A DNA stretch of 64,000 nt. Source: G963691885 sp963691885 (GTDB taxonomy: Bacteria; Pseudomonadota; Alphaproteobacteria; UBA8366; Aestuariispiraceae). The stretch's first letter is position 1; each line of letters starts with the position of its first letter. The notes beneath the pieces are model-generated. The model did no database searches. It was not told where the DNA came from and was given only the letters and a program-made list of their open reading frames with translations. The position numbers and the translations under genes are program-made. Positions 7,906 to 16,831 of the stretch are shown here, piece after piece. The stretch is taken from NCBI GenBank assembly GCA_963691885.1, contig OY829843.1, forward strand, positions 2,728,001-2,792,000. Reading direction: 5' to 3'.

Positions 7906-8763
7906 ATGAATATCCTCTCTATACAAAGCCAGGTCACCTTTGGTCATGTCGGCAATGCCGCTGCTGTGTTTCCTTTGCAGCGTTTGGGTATGACCGTATG
8001 GCCGGTTCACACAGTGCTGTTTTCAAATCATACGGGCTATCCGGATTGGGAAGGTATGGTGACGCCGCCGGAAACCGTTGCCCAGATCCTGAACGGGTTG
8101 GAACGACGGGGCGCCTTCGACAAATGTGACGCGGTTTTGACCGGCTATATCGGGGATCCGGCGCTTGGTGCGGTGGTGGCAGATGCCGTTCGTCGCATTC
8201 GTTCGGTCAATCCGGGCATGATCTATTGCTGTGACCCGGTAATGGGCGATGTCGGGCGCGGTCTTTATGTTCGCGAAGGCGTGCCGGATTTCATGCGGGA
8301 TGACGCGCTGGCCCTGGCGCGTATTATTACGCCAAATCAGTTTGAGCTTGAATATTTGACGGGCACCAGCGTCGAGGATGTTGAGGATGCGCTGGCCGCA
8401 GCGCGCGCGTTGTTGGCCAAAGGGCCGGAACAGGTTCTGATAACCAGTTTCCAGCGGAAGTCCGCGCCACCTGATGTGATAGAAATGTTGCTGGTGACCC
8501 GGGACACCGCCTGGCTGACCCAGACGCCACGATTGAGTTTTCCGGTGCCGCCGAACGGGTCTGGCGATGCGGTAGCGGCGCTTTATCTGGCCCATTATCT
8601 GCGTGATGGGGATGCTCGCCTGGCGTTGGAGCACGCAACTGCGGCAATCTTTGCCCTTATGACAGAGACGGCAAAAAAGGCGGAACGTGAACTGGCGCTG
8701 GTTGAGGCGCAGGATAGCTTTGCCGAACCTTCGCTTCAGTTTGAAGCGATTGCCCTTACCTGA
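7906..8763 (+). CDS. pdxY: Pyridoxal kinase
   Basis: Phosphorylates pyridoxal to pyridoxal 5'-phosphate in the vitamin B6 salvage pathway. The 285-residue protein begins MNILSIQSQVTFGHVGNAA, matching the PdxY N-terminus, and has the acceptor-site VMGDVGRGLYV, ITPNQFELEYLTG and the anion-hole/catalytic GSGDAVAALYLA near the C-terminus. An upstream ATG at 7891 would add five residues, but family alignment and the ACGGGG five bases before 7906 favour the later start. It stands alone, divergent from the CoA-ester lyase. Confidence 0.95.
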   Translation: MNILSIQSQVTFGHVGNAAAVFPLQRLGMTVWPVHTVLFSNHTGYPDWEGMVTPPETVAQILNGLERRGAFDKCDAVLTGYIGDPALGAVVADAVRRIRSVNPGMIYCCDPVMGDVGRGLYVREGVPDFMRDDALALARIITPNQFELEYLTGTSVEDVEDALAAARALLAKGPEQVLITSFQRKSAPPDVIEMLLVTRDTAWLTQTPRLSFPVPPNGSGDAVAALYLAHYLRDGDARLALEHATAAIFALMTETAKKAERELALVEAQDSFAEPSLQFEAIALT

Positions 8764-8767
8764 CCTC

Positions 8768-11032
8768 TTATTGGTCGCTCTGCTGTCTTTCCTGGAGCTT
8801 TTTGATCAGGGCCAAACGGACCCGCTGGAATACATCACTCCAGTCACCAGGGCTGGTTTGCCTAAACAGGGTCATTTCCGGGTACCAGGGCGTATCGCTG
8901 CGCCACAGCTGCCAGCGCCAATCCGGCGCAAATGGCAGTAACAGCCAGACGGGACGACCCATAGCCCCTGCGAGATGGGCAAGCGACGTATCGACAGTGA
9001 TGACGAGATCCATCTGGTTTAGCCAGGCAGCCGTATCAGAGAAATCCGAAAGGTGAGGCGTGAGGTCAGTCAGAACAACATCCAGGCTTAGCTCACTGAT
9101 CTGCGCGGCTGCGTCGCCCAATTGAAAGCTGTGAATTCTGGTTCCGGGGAAATCCAGAATCTTGTCAAAGTTCTTCAGGTGAATTGACCTGTTTCGATCG
9201 TTCTTATGCTTGGGTTTACCGGCCCAGGCGACGCCGAGTGCGAATTCTTCGGTGGTTGGCGCGTCTGGCAAGGCCCGCTCACTGGTGATGTAGGTGTTGG
9301 TTTCCCGAAGGCTGATCTCATCAACCGGAAAATACTGTGGAAGACTGAGCAGCGGGATCTGAAAATCGACCTCCGGCAACGGGGTGTCGCGGGCGATGAA
9401 CGTGATCCCGTCAAAATGCGGCGACTCGTTGAGCAGGCGGATCAGAGGTTCCTGAACCTCGAATGTAACCTGACCCACCTTTTCGGCCAGCTGTGGCAAG
9501 TAACGGGCAAATTGTATCGTGTCGCCAAAACCCTGTTCAGCATGGACGAGAACGCGGCATTCCGGGTCGTCTTCGCCCTGCCATCTGGGTAAGCCGCTGT
9601 GTTGTTCAGGATTACCAGCCAGTTTGAACCGCGCCTCGTAGGCCGGGAATCCCGCCTCCAGGTCTCCGGACAAGAGCGTATTCAACGCCGTGTCCCAACC
9701 CAGGTCCGGCGACTGATAGTTGAGATCGTCTGCTGTCTGAAACGCTTTGGCGGCGCTATCCAGATCGCCTAGATCCCGTGCAACCAGGGCCAGATTGTAA
9801 TGCGTTTGAGGCGAAGAGGGGGACAGTTCCACCGCGCGACGATGCGCACGGCTGGCTTCGTCCAACCGGTTTGCACTGCGCAGGGCGTTCCCCAGATTTG
9901 ACCACGCATGGCCGTCATCGGGGGAAAGCATGACCCCGCGGCGTAGATAGATGATGGCCGACTCCAGGTATCCCGTCTGTCGAAGCAAAACGCCAAGATT
10001 GAGCCAGGCGGCAGAAAGGTTCGGATGCGTTTTCAGAAGTTCCTCATAATGACCGCGGGCCGAGACCAAATTGCCAGCCTGTTGATCCCGCACGGCCATG
10101 CGCAGCCGTTCCGTCGCCGATATCTCTGCTTCGGCCGCTGGTTCGATGGCGGCGTCCGTCTCACCAACCAGTCTCGCGCGCGAGGCCGCATTTGAGGGCG
10201 CGCGTTTTGCCATTGCTTTGATCGGTTTTGCAACCAGCCGCATTGTCGGTTTCGGTGGTGCGGCAATTTCGGGTTCGAGGGTGTCGGGGTCTGTGATTTC
10301 CGCGTCTGTAATTGCAGTATCTGTAATTGCAGTATCTGGCGCGTCTTCGTCGCCGTCATCTTCAAGAACCAGGTCGTCCAGAATCAGCGGTTCTTCTTCT
10401 TCCAAAACTTCGTCTTTTGCACCTTCTTCTTCGGCACGGCTTTCTTCAACGAAATCATCCGTTTCCGCAGTTTCAAGATCCTCGATCTCATCGTCAGTGG
10501 TGGATGTTGAGGGATCGGGGCTATTCGTCAGGTTCTGAAGGATCTCGGACAGGATTTCGGTTTCTTCTTCATCAGAAACAGCGTCTGAACCGGTCTCCTC
10601 TTCGGCCTCAACATCTTGCTCGTCATTGCCGACGGCGTACTCAATCTGGGGGTCGGCTGTTTCCTCCAGATCTTCGTCGAGAATTGTGACATCGACCGCG
10701 TCGTCTTCCCGAAGGGCGTATTCAATCGCCTCTTCCCAAAGGTCTTCAGCTCCAAGTTCGCCCTCTTCGATGCCATCCTGACCCGACATTTCTTTCAGAA
10801 ACATGTCGACGGAAGGATCGGTAAGAGGGGGGCCGAGGTCTTGCCCCGCCATAGGACTGGTGTCCGGGTCACTGTTAAGGTGATTGCCGGAAGGCAGGGG
10901 AAGTTCGCCATCATCTTCCAGAAAGCGGGTCAGGGTTGGCGCATTGCGAAGATACGCCTCCATATCCATATCGTCGGGGAGTGGCGTTTCTCCCGGAGCT
11001 GGCATGCCTGATTTATCATCGTCCGCGTTCAT
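8768..11032 (-). CDS. TPR protein with a glycosyltransferase-9-like C-terminal domain and acidic N-terminus
   Basis: 754 residues in three parts. Residues 1-260 are very acidic, low in complexity (runs of Glu/Asp) and likely disordered. Residues ~305-440 hold tetratricopeptide repeats, with the NPxx/AWxNLG pattern repeated about four times. Residues ~485-745 resemble the heptosyltransferase-like C-terminus found after TPRs: HAEQGFGDTIQFARYLP, the GVAWAGKPKHKNDRNRS loop, and DLVITVDTSLAHLAGAMG. It may glycosylate a protein or surface polymer; acceptor unknown. A 15-base tandem duplication lies in the acidic part. No polysaccharide genes are adjacent. Confidence 0.85.
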   Translation of the reverse strand: MNADDDKSGMPAPGETPLPDDMDMEAYLRNAPTLTRFLEDDGELPLPSGNHLNSDPDTSPMAGQDLGPPLTDPSVDMFLKEMSGQDGIEEGELGAEDLWEEAIEYALREDDAVDVTILDEDLEETADPQIEYAVGNDEQDVEAEEETGSDAVSDEEETEILSEILQNLTNSPDPSTSTTDDEIEDLETAETDDFVEESRAEEEGAKDEVLEEEEPLILDDLVLEDDGDEDAPDTAITDTAITDAEITDPDTLEPEIAAPPKPTMRLVAKPIKAMAKRAPSNAASRARLVGETDAAIEPAAEAEISATERLRMAVRDQQAGNLVSARGHYEELLKTHPNLSAAWLNLGVLLRQTGYLESAIIYLRRGVMLSPDDGHAWSNLGNALRSANRLDEASRAHRRAVELSPSSPQTHYNLALVARDLGDLDSAAKAFQTADDLNYQSPDLGWDTALNTLLSGDLEAGFPAYEARFKLAGNPEQHSGLPRWQGEDDPECRVLVHAEQGFGDTIQFARYLPQLAEKVGQVTFEVQEPLIRLLNESPHFDGITFIARDTPLPEVDFQIPLLSLPQYFPVDEISLRETNTYITSERALPDAPTTEEFALGVAWAGKPKHKNDRNRSIHLKNFDKILDFPGTRIHSFQLGDAAAQISELSLDVVLTDLTPHLSDFSDTAAWLNQMDLVITVDTSLAHLAGAMGRPVWLLLPFAPDWRWQLWRSDTPWYPEMTLFRQTSPGDWSDVFQRVRLALIKKLQERQQSDQ
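10305..10334 (-). repeat. 15-base perfect tandem duplication inside the TPR protein gene
   Basis: The unit TCTGTAATTGCAGTA occurs twice in direct succession (10305-10319 and 10320-10334) and encodes two copies of DTAIT, followed by a degenerate third copy DAEIT. Fifteen bases keep the reading frame. Confidence 0.85.
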
Positions 11033-11099
11033 AAGAAAACCTTAACGGGTAGCAGGTCCAAGGTCTATGCCTCGTTAAGCCTGCTGCGCTGGTGGCGAT

Positions 11100-11133
11100 G
11101 AAAGACACCGGGCCAGTTTTAACCGGCCCGGTG
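11100..11133 (-). terminator. Stem-loop terminator after asd
   Basis: CACCGGGCC (11106-11114) pairs perfectly with GGCCCGGTG (11125-11133), starting eight bases after the asd stop codon. On the minus strand the stem is followed by TCTTTC, a short T-rich tail, so termination is likely but not certain. Confidence 0.6.
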
Positions 11134-11140
11134 ACCATGA

Positions 11141-12172
11141 TCAGGCTGCTTTTTCGTTCAGATACCCGCCGGCGATCAGGGCCTCTGCAATCTGAACGGT
11201 GTTGAGTGCCGCACCTTTACGCAAATTGTCGGAGACCACCCAAAGGTTCAGGCCATTTTCAACGGTGATATCCTCACGAATACGGCTGACATAGACATTG
11301 TCTTCACCAGCGGCTTCTTCCTGGGTGACATACCCGCCATCAACGCGACGATCAAAGACGCTGACACCGGGCGCTTTTTCCAGCACAGCACGGGCGGCAT
11401 CGGCCGTGATTTCTTTCGTGCACTCAATGTTGATGGATTCGGCGTGACCGATGAAGACAGGCACCCGTACGCAGGTGGCTGTCAGTTTGATTTTGGGGTC
11501 GAGAATTTTCTTGGTCTCAACCACCATTTTCCACTCTTCCTTGGTCTGGCCATCATCCATGAAGACATCGATATGCGGGATGCAGTTAAAGGCGATTTGC
11601 TTCGTAAAGATTTCATTGGTGACCGGGTCGTTCACATAGATCGCGCGGGTCTGATTGAACAGCTCGTCCATGGCTTCGCGACCGCTGCCGGAAACTGACT
11701 GATAGGTTGAAACGACAACCCGCTCAATTCCGAACGCGTCATGAAGGGGTTTCAGCGCCGTCAGCATCTGGATCGTCGAACAGTTCGGGTTGGCGATGAT
11801 GTTTTTCTTGGAAAATCCTGCAAGCGCATGGGCATTAACCTCTGGCACGATCAGGGGCACGTCAGGGTCCATGCGAAAGTGCGAGGTGTTGTCGATCACA
11901 ACGGCCCCAGCCTTCGCGGCCTTCGGTGAATAGATGGCGGAGACCTTTGCACCGGGCGAAGAGAGGACAATATCAACCCCGTTGAAATCAAATTCTTCGA
12001 GGTTCTGACAGATCACTTCTTTCTCGTCGCCATAGGCCATGGCCCGTCCGACGGAACGTGACGACGCAAGGGCAATGACCTTGTCAGCCGGAAACTCGCG
12101 CTCGGCCATTGTGTTCAGGACCTCGCGACCGACATTTCCCGACGCACCGACAACTGCAACTGTGTAACCCAT
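11141..12172 (-). CDS. asd: Aspartate-semialdehyde dehydrogenase
   Basis: Reduces aspartyl phosphate to aspartate semialdehyde with NADPH, the branch point to lysine/diaminopimelate, threonine and methionine. The 343-residue protein has the Rossmann motif VGASGNVGREVL at the N-terminus, the catalytic cysteine in NPNCSTIQM near residue 130, and the QSVSGSGREAMDEL loop that follows it. GGAAAAG precedes the ATG. It is a separate unit with its own terminator; dapF further along works in the same lysine/peptidoglycan pathway. Confidence 0.97.
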   Translation of the reverse strand: MGYTVAVVGASGNVGREVLNTMAEREFPADKVIALASSRSVGRAMAYGDEKEVICQNLEEFDFNGVDIVLSSPGAKVSAIYSPKAAKAGAVVIDNTSHFRMDPDVPLIVPEVNAHALAGFSKKNIIANPNCSTIQMLTALKPLHDAFGIERVVVSTYQSVSGSGREAMDELFNQTRAIYVNDPVTNEIFTKQIAFNCIPHIDVFMDDGQTKEEWKMVVETKKILDPKIKLTATCVRVPVFIGHAESINIECTKEITADAARAVLEKAPGVSVFDRRVDGGYVTQEEAAGEDNVYVSRIREDITVENGLNLWVVSDNLRKGAALNTVQIAEALIAGGYLNEKAA

Positions 12173-12249
12173 TTTACTTTTCCTTACCGTTTTCCCGCAG
12201 CTTTTAGCCTTTGCGGGGTGTTTAGACCCCTAGAGGGTCAATTTCCAGA

Positions 12250-12281
12250 TCAAAAAGAAAAAGGCCACCCAAAGGGCGGCC
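12250..12281 (-). terminator. Strong terminator after the small secreted protein
   Basis: On the minus strand GGCCGCCC-TTT-GGGTGGCC (12263-12281, one G-T pair) is followed at once by TTTTTCTTTTT. It lies 30 bases after the stop codon at 12311 and directly upstream of asd. Confidence 0.85.
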
Positions 12282-12310
12282 CGCTCTAGCATCCGACTGT
12301 GTGGTTTTTG

Positions 12311-12475
12311 TTAACCGCCAGTCTTTGGCATCGGCGTCGCGCCCTCCGTGATTGCCACGGTGGTCGGTTTGGTGGTCTTAGTTGTCTTCTCAATGCCCGG
12401 GCACATAGCAGCAGCCGTGGTAGCAAAGCCTACCAACGCCAAAACTGTCATCGCACCTGTCAAAATCTTGCGCAT
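12311..12475 (-). CDS. Small exported protein of unknown function (54 residues)
   Basis: From ATG 12475 the protein has a classical signal peptide: MRKI, a hydrophobic core LTGAMTVLALVGF and a cleavage-like ATTAAA, leaving about 30 residues that are rich in Thr, Lys and Pro with a single Cys. In-frame starts further upstream exist, but this one puts the signal peptide at the N-terminus and has a GGGG stretch upstream. It has its own strong terminator, which supports it as an expressed gene. Family not recognised. Confidence 0.65.
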   Translation of the reverse strand: MRKILTGAMTVLALVGFATTAAAMCPGIEKTTKTTKPTTVAITEGATPMPKTGG

Positions 12476-12565
12476 GGAAACCCCAAACTTCGCGAACTCA
12501 CCCGGATATAGTCGAGGTAGAGGGGCTTTGTCCAATGTTTTCTGTTTATGTCGCTGGAACCCGGC

Positions 12566-13168
12566 CTAAACCAGTTTGACGCCAGCCTCTTTCATAGCGG
12601 CTTTGGCATTTGCCAGCGACCCGTCCATATCGATTGCCCGGCACCCTGCCTCAACAACAGTCACGTCGAAACCCGCCTTCACACCATCGATTGCAGACCA
12701 CGCCACGCAGAAATCCGTGGCCAGGCCGACCATGGTCAGTTTTTTGAAACCGCGTTCTTTCAGATAGCTCGCCAGGCCTGTGCTGGTCTTCTGATCGTTC
12801 TCATAAAAGGCGGAATAACTGTCGATCCCGGCGCGGAACCCTTTACGGATGACCAGCTCTGCCGTGTTTTGATGAAGATCCTTGTGAAACTCCGCCCCTG
12901 CGCTGCCCTGCACGCAATGGGTTGGCCAGAGAACCTGTGTGCCATAGTCCAGTTCGGTCGTTGTAAAAGGCTCGCCACCCTCATGATTGGCCACGAAAGA
13001 GGAATGATCTGTCGGGTGCCAGTCCTGGGTCAGAATAACATGGGATGCCTCGGCAATCAGCCCGTTGATGGTCTGAATGCATTGATCACCCTCCGGGACA
13101 GCAAGTGCGCCACCGGGGCAGAAATCATTCTGTACATCTATGACGATCAGGGCGCTTTCCGCATCCAT
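12566..13168 (-). CDS. pncA: Nicotinamidase
   Basis: Hydrolyses nicotinamide to nicotinate in NAD salvage. The 200-residue isochorismatase-fold protein has the catalytic Asp in VIDVQNDFCPGGAL, the metal-binding DWHPTDHSSF, the catalytic Lys in VIRKGF, and the nucleophilic Cys in GLATDFCVAWSA. GAGGAG lies about seven bases before the ATG. It is followed by a tiny gene and sits 39 bases after leuB, so it could share the leu transcript. Confidence 0.95.
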   Translation of the reverse strand: MDAESALIVIDVQNDFCPGGALAVPEGDQCIQTINGLIAEASHVILTQDWHPTDHSSFVANHEGGEPFTTTELDYGTQVLWPTHCVQGSAGAEFHKDLHQNTAELVIRKGFRAGIDSYSAFYENDQKTSTGLASYLKERGFKKLTMVGLATDFCVAWSAIDGVKAGFDVTVVEAGCRAIDMDGSLANAKAAMKEAGVKLV

Positions 13169-13207
13169 GTCAGGCTCCTCATTGCTCAGGTGCCTGTACC
13201 AACGGGA

Positions 13208-14323
13208 TCAGGCAGCGCGTTTGTCCAGTTCCTCAACCACAGCATCACCCATCTGGGCGGTCGAAACCTGATCACAGCCATCGGCCATGATGTCGCCGGT
13301 CCGGATGCCCCGTTTCAGGACACCCTGTGCAGCGGCTTCAATCAGGTCTGCATCTTCCTGCAGGTCGAAAGAGTAACGCAGGGTCATGGCAAAGGACAAC
13401 AGCATCGCCAGTGGATTGGCGAGGCCCTTACCGGCAATATCAGGGGCGGACCCATGGACCGGCTCGTAAAGGGCCTTGCGACGCCCGAATTCATCCACCG
13501 CACCGAGAGAGGCTGAAGGCAGCATACCCAAAGATCCGGTCAGCATGGCGGCTACGTCGGACAGCATGTCGCCAAACAGGTTGTCCGTGACGATGACGTC
13601 AAATTGCTTCGGCGCACGGACCAGCTGCATGGCGCAATTGTCGGCATACATGTGGTTCAACTCGATATCATCATTATCGCCAGCAGCGTGGAGATCGGTG
13701 ACGGTCTTGCGCCAGAAAACACCGGTCTTCATGACATTGGCCTTTTCGACCGAATGCAGTTTTCCATTCCGCTTGCGCGCGAGATCCAGGGCAACTTCGG
13801 CTACGCGCTCAATTTCACCCTTTGTATAGGACTGGGTGTCAATGCAGCGCTCTGTGCCGTCTGCCTTTGTTTCCATGCCACGCGGCTCACCGAAATAGAC
13901 GCCAGCGGTCAGTTCGCGAACGATCATGATATCGAGGCCCTGAATGACCTCCGGTTTGAGCGACGAGGCATCGAGCAACGCATCAAAGGTGACGGCCGGA
14001 CGCAGGTTTGCGAACAGATCCATTTCCTTGCGCAGACGCAGCAGACCGGCTTCCGGGCGCGCTTCCCATGGCAGGTTGTCATATTGCGGGCCACCGACAG
14101 CACCGAAGAGGACAGCGTCGGAATCCATCGCGTCCTGCATCGTCTCATCAGTTACCGCGACTTTGTGTGCATCATAGGCCGCGCCACCGACAAGGCCATC
14201 CTTGATGTCAAAGCTGACAGCACGGCGATGATCCATCCAATCAATCACTTTGCGCACTTCATCGCTGACTTCCGGGCCGATGCCGTCACCGGGAAGCATA
14301 AGAAGTGTTTTGTTGGATGCCAT
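13208..14323 (-). CDS. leuB: 3-isopropylmalate dehydrogenase
   Basis: Oxidatively decarboxylates 3-isopropylmalate in leucine synthesis. The 371-residue protein starts MASNKTLLMLPGDGIGPE and has the NAD/substrate motifs GAVGGPQYDNLP, the metal-binding NHMYADNCAMQ and the long conserved NLFGDMLSDVAAMLTGSLGM. GAGAGGG precedes the ATG. Third gene of the leu cluster, 54 bases after leuD. Confidence 0.98.
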   Translation of the reverse strand: MASNKTLLMLPGDGIGPEVSDEVRKVIDWMDHRRAVSFDIKDGLVGGAAYDAHKVAVTDETMQDAMDSDAVLFGAVGGPQYDNLPWEARPEAGLLRLRKEMDLFANLRPAVTFDALLDASSLKPEVIQGLDIMIVRELTAGVYFGEPRGMETKADGTERCIDTQSYTKGEIERVAEVALDLARKRNGKLHSVEKANVMKTGVFWRKTVTDLHAAGDNDDIELNHMYADNCAMQLVRAPKQFDVIVTDNLFGDMLSDVAAMLTGSLGMLPSASLGAVDEFGRRKALYEPVHGSAPDIAGKGLANPLAMLLSFAMTLRYSFDLQEDADLIEAAAQGVLKRGIRTGDIMADGCDQVSTAQMGDAVVEELDKRAA

Positions 14324-14377
14324 GTCAGGACCCTCTCTGTCGTCGGTTACTGTTATTGGGTGGAAGGCTGGGCAGTA

Positions 14378-15001
14378 TCAGCCAGCGTCGCGATACAGCC
14401 AGGGCTGTGACGCGGATTGTGAGCCTTCGAATGTGTCGATCTTTTCGCCCTGTTGCAATGTGAGGCCGATATCATCCAGGCCGTTCATCAGGCAGTGCTT
14501 GCGGAACGCGTCGAGTTCGAAAGAAATCTCTTCGCCATCCGGATCTGTAATTGTCTGATTTTCAAGGTCGATGCTAAAAGTCGCGTTTGAACCGCGCTCT
14601 GCCTTTTCCATCAGGGCGTCAACAACTTCACGGGGCAGCTTGATCGGAAGGATGCCATTCTTGAAGCAGTTGTTGTAAAAGATATCGGCATAGCTTGGTG
14701 CAATCACGCAGCGAATGCCAAAATCCAGCAAAGCCCAGGGCGCGTGTTCACGGCTGGAACCGCAGCCGAAATTGTCGCCCGCGATCAGAACTTCAGAACC
14801 ACGATAGGCATCCTTGTTCAGAACGAAATCCGGGATTTCCTTGCCGGTTTCGGGGTGATAACGCATTTCATCAAACAGATTCTTGCCAAGCCCGGTCCGC
14901 TCAATGGTTTTGAGGAACTGCTTTGGAATGATCATATCGGTATCGACATTGATCATGTTCAACGGTGCGGCAATCCCTGTCAGAACGGTAAACTTTTGCA
15001 T
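14378..15001 (-). CDS. leuD: 3-isopropylmalate dehydratase small subunit
   Basis: Partner of LeuC in the isomerisation of 2- to 3-isopropylmalate. 207 residues with NVDTDMIIPKQFL near the N-terminus and the signature GDNFGCGSSREHAPWAL. The ORF extends upstream to 15058, but GAGGAT before the ATG at 15001 and the usual LeuD N-terminus (MQKFTVLTG) fix the start. Preceded by a small acidic gene that separates it from leuC. Confidence 0.97.
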   Translation of the reverse strand: MQKFTVLTGIAAPLNMINVDTDMIIPKQFLKTIERTGLGKNLFDEMRYHPETGKEIPDFVLNKDAYRGSEVLIAGDNFGCGSSREHAPWALLDFGIRCVIAPSYADIFYNNCFKNGILPIKLPREVVDALMEKAERGSNATFSIDLENQTITDPDGEEISFELDAFRKHCLMNGLDDIGLTLQQGEKIDTFEGSQSASQPWLYRDAG

Positions 15002-15070
15002 CTGTTTGATCCTCTTTCCTGTTTTCAACGCGCTTGCGTTGCGTCCGTGCCATCGCACGGATGCGGGGTT

Positions 15071-15301
15071 TTATCCCCGGCGTTTGGCTTTCATGCTGTG
15101 CCAGAAGGCGGCGAAACTCTCATCTTCGCTGCCGTCCCAGTCGTCTTCATCCTCGTCACTCAGTAGGGAGTCTAACGACACAAGGTCATTGTCGTTCGCG
15201 GACGGATCCATGAATTCGACGAACCAGGATCCGGTATCGAGATCCTTTTTGAAAATGCGGCTGACGAAGCTTTCCCATTCGTCCAGAGCAATCGCGCTCA
15301 T
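15071..15301 (-). CDS. Small acidic protein between leuC and leuD
   Basis: 76 residues from ATG 15301, which has AAGGA about 13 bases upstream. The first half is mixed, with two Trp (DEWESFVSRIF, GSWFVEF); the middle is a run of Asp/Glu/Ser; the end is basic (MKAKRRG). It lies 32 bases after leuC and 69 bases before leuD in the same direction, so it is almost certainly on the leu transcript. I do not recognise the family; a structural or regulatory partner of the leu enzymes is possible only by position. Confidence 0.6.
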   Translation of the reverse strand: MSAIALDEWESFVSRIFKKDLDTGSWFVEFMDPSANDNDLVSLDSLLSDEDEDDWDGSEDESFAAFWHSMKAKRRG

Positions 15302-15333
15302 ACCCTTAATCCTTTGCAATCAGAACAGTTGTT

Positions 15334-16740
15334 TCAGATGTAGTCCCGAACGTCGGCGAGTGTGCCTTTGATGGCAGCAGCGGCGGCCATGCCGGGCGAG
15401 ACCAAATGGGTGCGTCCACCGCGCCCCTGACGGCCTTCGAAGTTCCGGTTCGACGTGCTTGCGCAACGCTCGCCCGGTGCCAGTTTGTCGGCATTCATGG
15501 CAAGACACATGGAACATCCCGGCTCGCGCCAGTCGAAACCGGCTTCCAGCAGGATCTTGTCGATGCCTTCCTGTTCGGCCTGTTCTTTCACCAGACCGGA
15601 TCCCGGAACGATCAGGGCGTGAACATTCGGCGCGACCTTGCGGCCCTTGGCGACGGCGGCAACCTGGCGCAGATCTTCGATCCGGCCGTTTGTGCAGGAC
15701 CCGACAAAGACTTTGTCGATCTTCACATCGGTCAGTTTTTCACCGGCTGTCAGGCCCATGTAATCCAGAGAGCGCTGCATTGCTGTTGCCTTGTTCTGGT
15801 CCGCCGCCTGGGACGGATCAGGAACATTGCCGGTGATCGGTGCAACATCTTCCGGGCTGGTACCCCAGGTGATCTGCGGCGGGATATCGGCCACGTTGAG
15901 CGTGGTTTCGGACTCGTAAGTCGCACCCGGATCACTGGGCAGGGTTTTCCAGAAATTGACCGCTGCTTCCCACTGACCGCCCTTTGGCGACATCGGACGA
16001 CCCATGAGATAGTCGAAGGTCTTTTCATCCGGTGCGATCAGACCGGCGCGGGCACCACCCTCAATCGTCATGTTGCAGACGGTCATGCGCCCTTCCATCG
16101 AAAGACCACGGATCGCTTCACCGGCATATTCGATGACATGACCCGTACCACCAGCAGTTCCGATCTGACCGATCAGGGCCAGCACCAGATCCTTGGCGGT
16201 CACGCCGACCGGCAGGTCACCTTCGACGGTGACGCGCATATTTTTGAGTGGTTTCTGCAGCAGGGTCTGGGTGGCCAGGACATGTTCCACTTCAGACGTG
16301 CCGATGCCGAAAGCCAGCGCGCCGAACGCGCCATGGGTTGCCGTATGACTGTCACCGCAAACGATGGTAGTGCCGGGCAGGGTGAAGCCCTGCTCCGGGC
16401 CGATGATGTGAACCACACCCTGGCGCACATCCATTGTGTCGAAATAGGGAACGCCAAACGCCTTTACGTTAGCTTCCAGGGTTTCGACCTGAAGGCGGCT
16501 CTCAGGGTCAGCAATCCCAGCCGAGCGATCACTGGTCGGCACGTTATGGTCGGCAACAGCCAAGGTTGCGTCAGGGCGGCGAACCTTGCGTCCCGACATG
16601 CGTAGACCTTCAAAGGCCTGCGGGCTCGTCACTTCATGGACAAGGTGACGATCAATATAAATGAGACAGGTTCCATCATCCTGAACATTGACCAGGTGGT
16701 TTTCCCAGATCTTGTCAAACAGGGTTTTTGGTGCCGTCAT
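15334..16740 (-). CDS. leuC: 3-isopropylmalate dehydratase large subunit
   Basis: Aconitase-family 4Fe-4S enzyme that isomerises 2-isopropylmalate to 3-isopropylmalate with LeuD. 468 residues. Substrate motif VCGDSHTATHGAFGALAFG and the cluster cysteines in VGSCTNGRIEDLR and PGCSMCLAMN are intact. An ATG at 16749 is directly abutted by GAGAGGA, which is better spaced for the ATG at 16740, giving the standard N-terminus MTAPKTLFDKIW. First leu gene, 91 bases after rplS. Confidence 0.98.
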   Translation of the reverse strand: MTAPKTLFDKIWENHLVNVQDDGTCLIYIDRHLVHEVTSPQAFEGLRMSGRKVRRPDATLAVADHNVPTSDRSAGIADPESRLQVETLEANVKAFGVPYFDTMDVRQGVVHIIGPEQGFTLPGTTIVCGDSHTATHGAFGALAFGIGTSEVEHVLATQTLLQKPLKNMRVTVEGDLPVGVTAKDLVLALIGQIGTAGGTGHVIEYAGEAIRGLSMEGRMTVCNMTIEGGARAGLIAPDEKTFDYLMGRPMSPKGGQWEAAVNFWKTLPSDPGATYESETTLNVADIPPQITWGTSPEDVAPITGNVPDPSQAADQNKATAMQRSLDYMGLTAGEKLTDVKIDKVFVGSCTNGRIEDLRQVAAVAKGRKVAPNVHALIVPGSGLVKEQAEQEGIDKILLEAGFDWREPGCSMCLAMNADKLAPGERCASTSNRNFEGRQGRGGRTHLVSPGMAAAAAIKGTLADVRDYI

Positions 16741-16771
16741 TTCCCGCATTCCTCTCTTTTAGTCTTCTGCG

Positions 16772-16829
16772 AACCTCCGGATCTTTGATGCCCGGAGGTT
16801 TCCGTAAAGCCGTGGTTCTTGAACCAGGC
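16772..16829 (-). terminator. Paired stem-loops between rplS and leuC
   Basis: AACCTCCGG (16772-16780) and CCGGAGGTT (16792-16800) pair perfectly; a second, weaker hairpin with GGTTC/GAACC lies at about 16807-16828. On the minus strand the nine-base stem is not followed by a T run, so full termination is doubtful; partial termination or an mRNA processing barrier between ribosomal and leu genes is as likely. Confidence 0.35.
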
Positions 16830-16831
16830 TC

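Noticed and set aside
8023..8634. 203-codon minus-strand frame inside pdxY
   Set aside because: Antisense to a gene with full family motifs; nothing recognisable in the reverse protein.
12548..13516. 322-codon plus-strand frame over pncA and the end of leuB
   Set aside because: Shadow frame of two recognised genes on the minus strand.
15406..16605. 399-codon open frame on the plus strand opposite leuC
   Set aside because: Exact antisense of a well-conserved enzyme gene; the protein reads as His/Arg/Gly-rich shadow with no recognisable motif. Typical GC-rich reverse-frame effect.
16772..16829. Leucine attenuator before leuC
   Set aside because: The stem lacks a T run and I find no short frame rich in Leu codons in the 91 bases between rplS and leuC.
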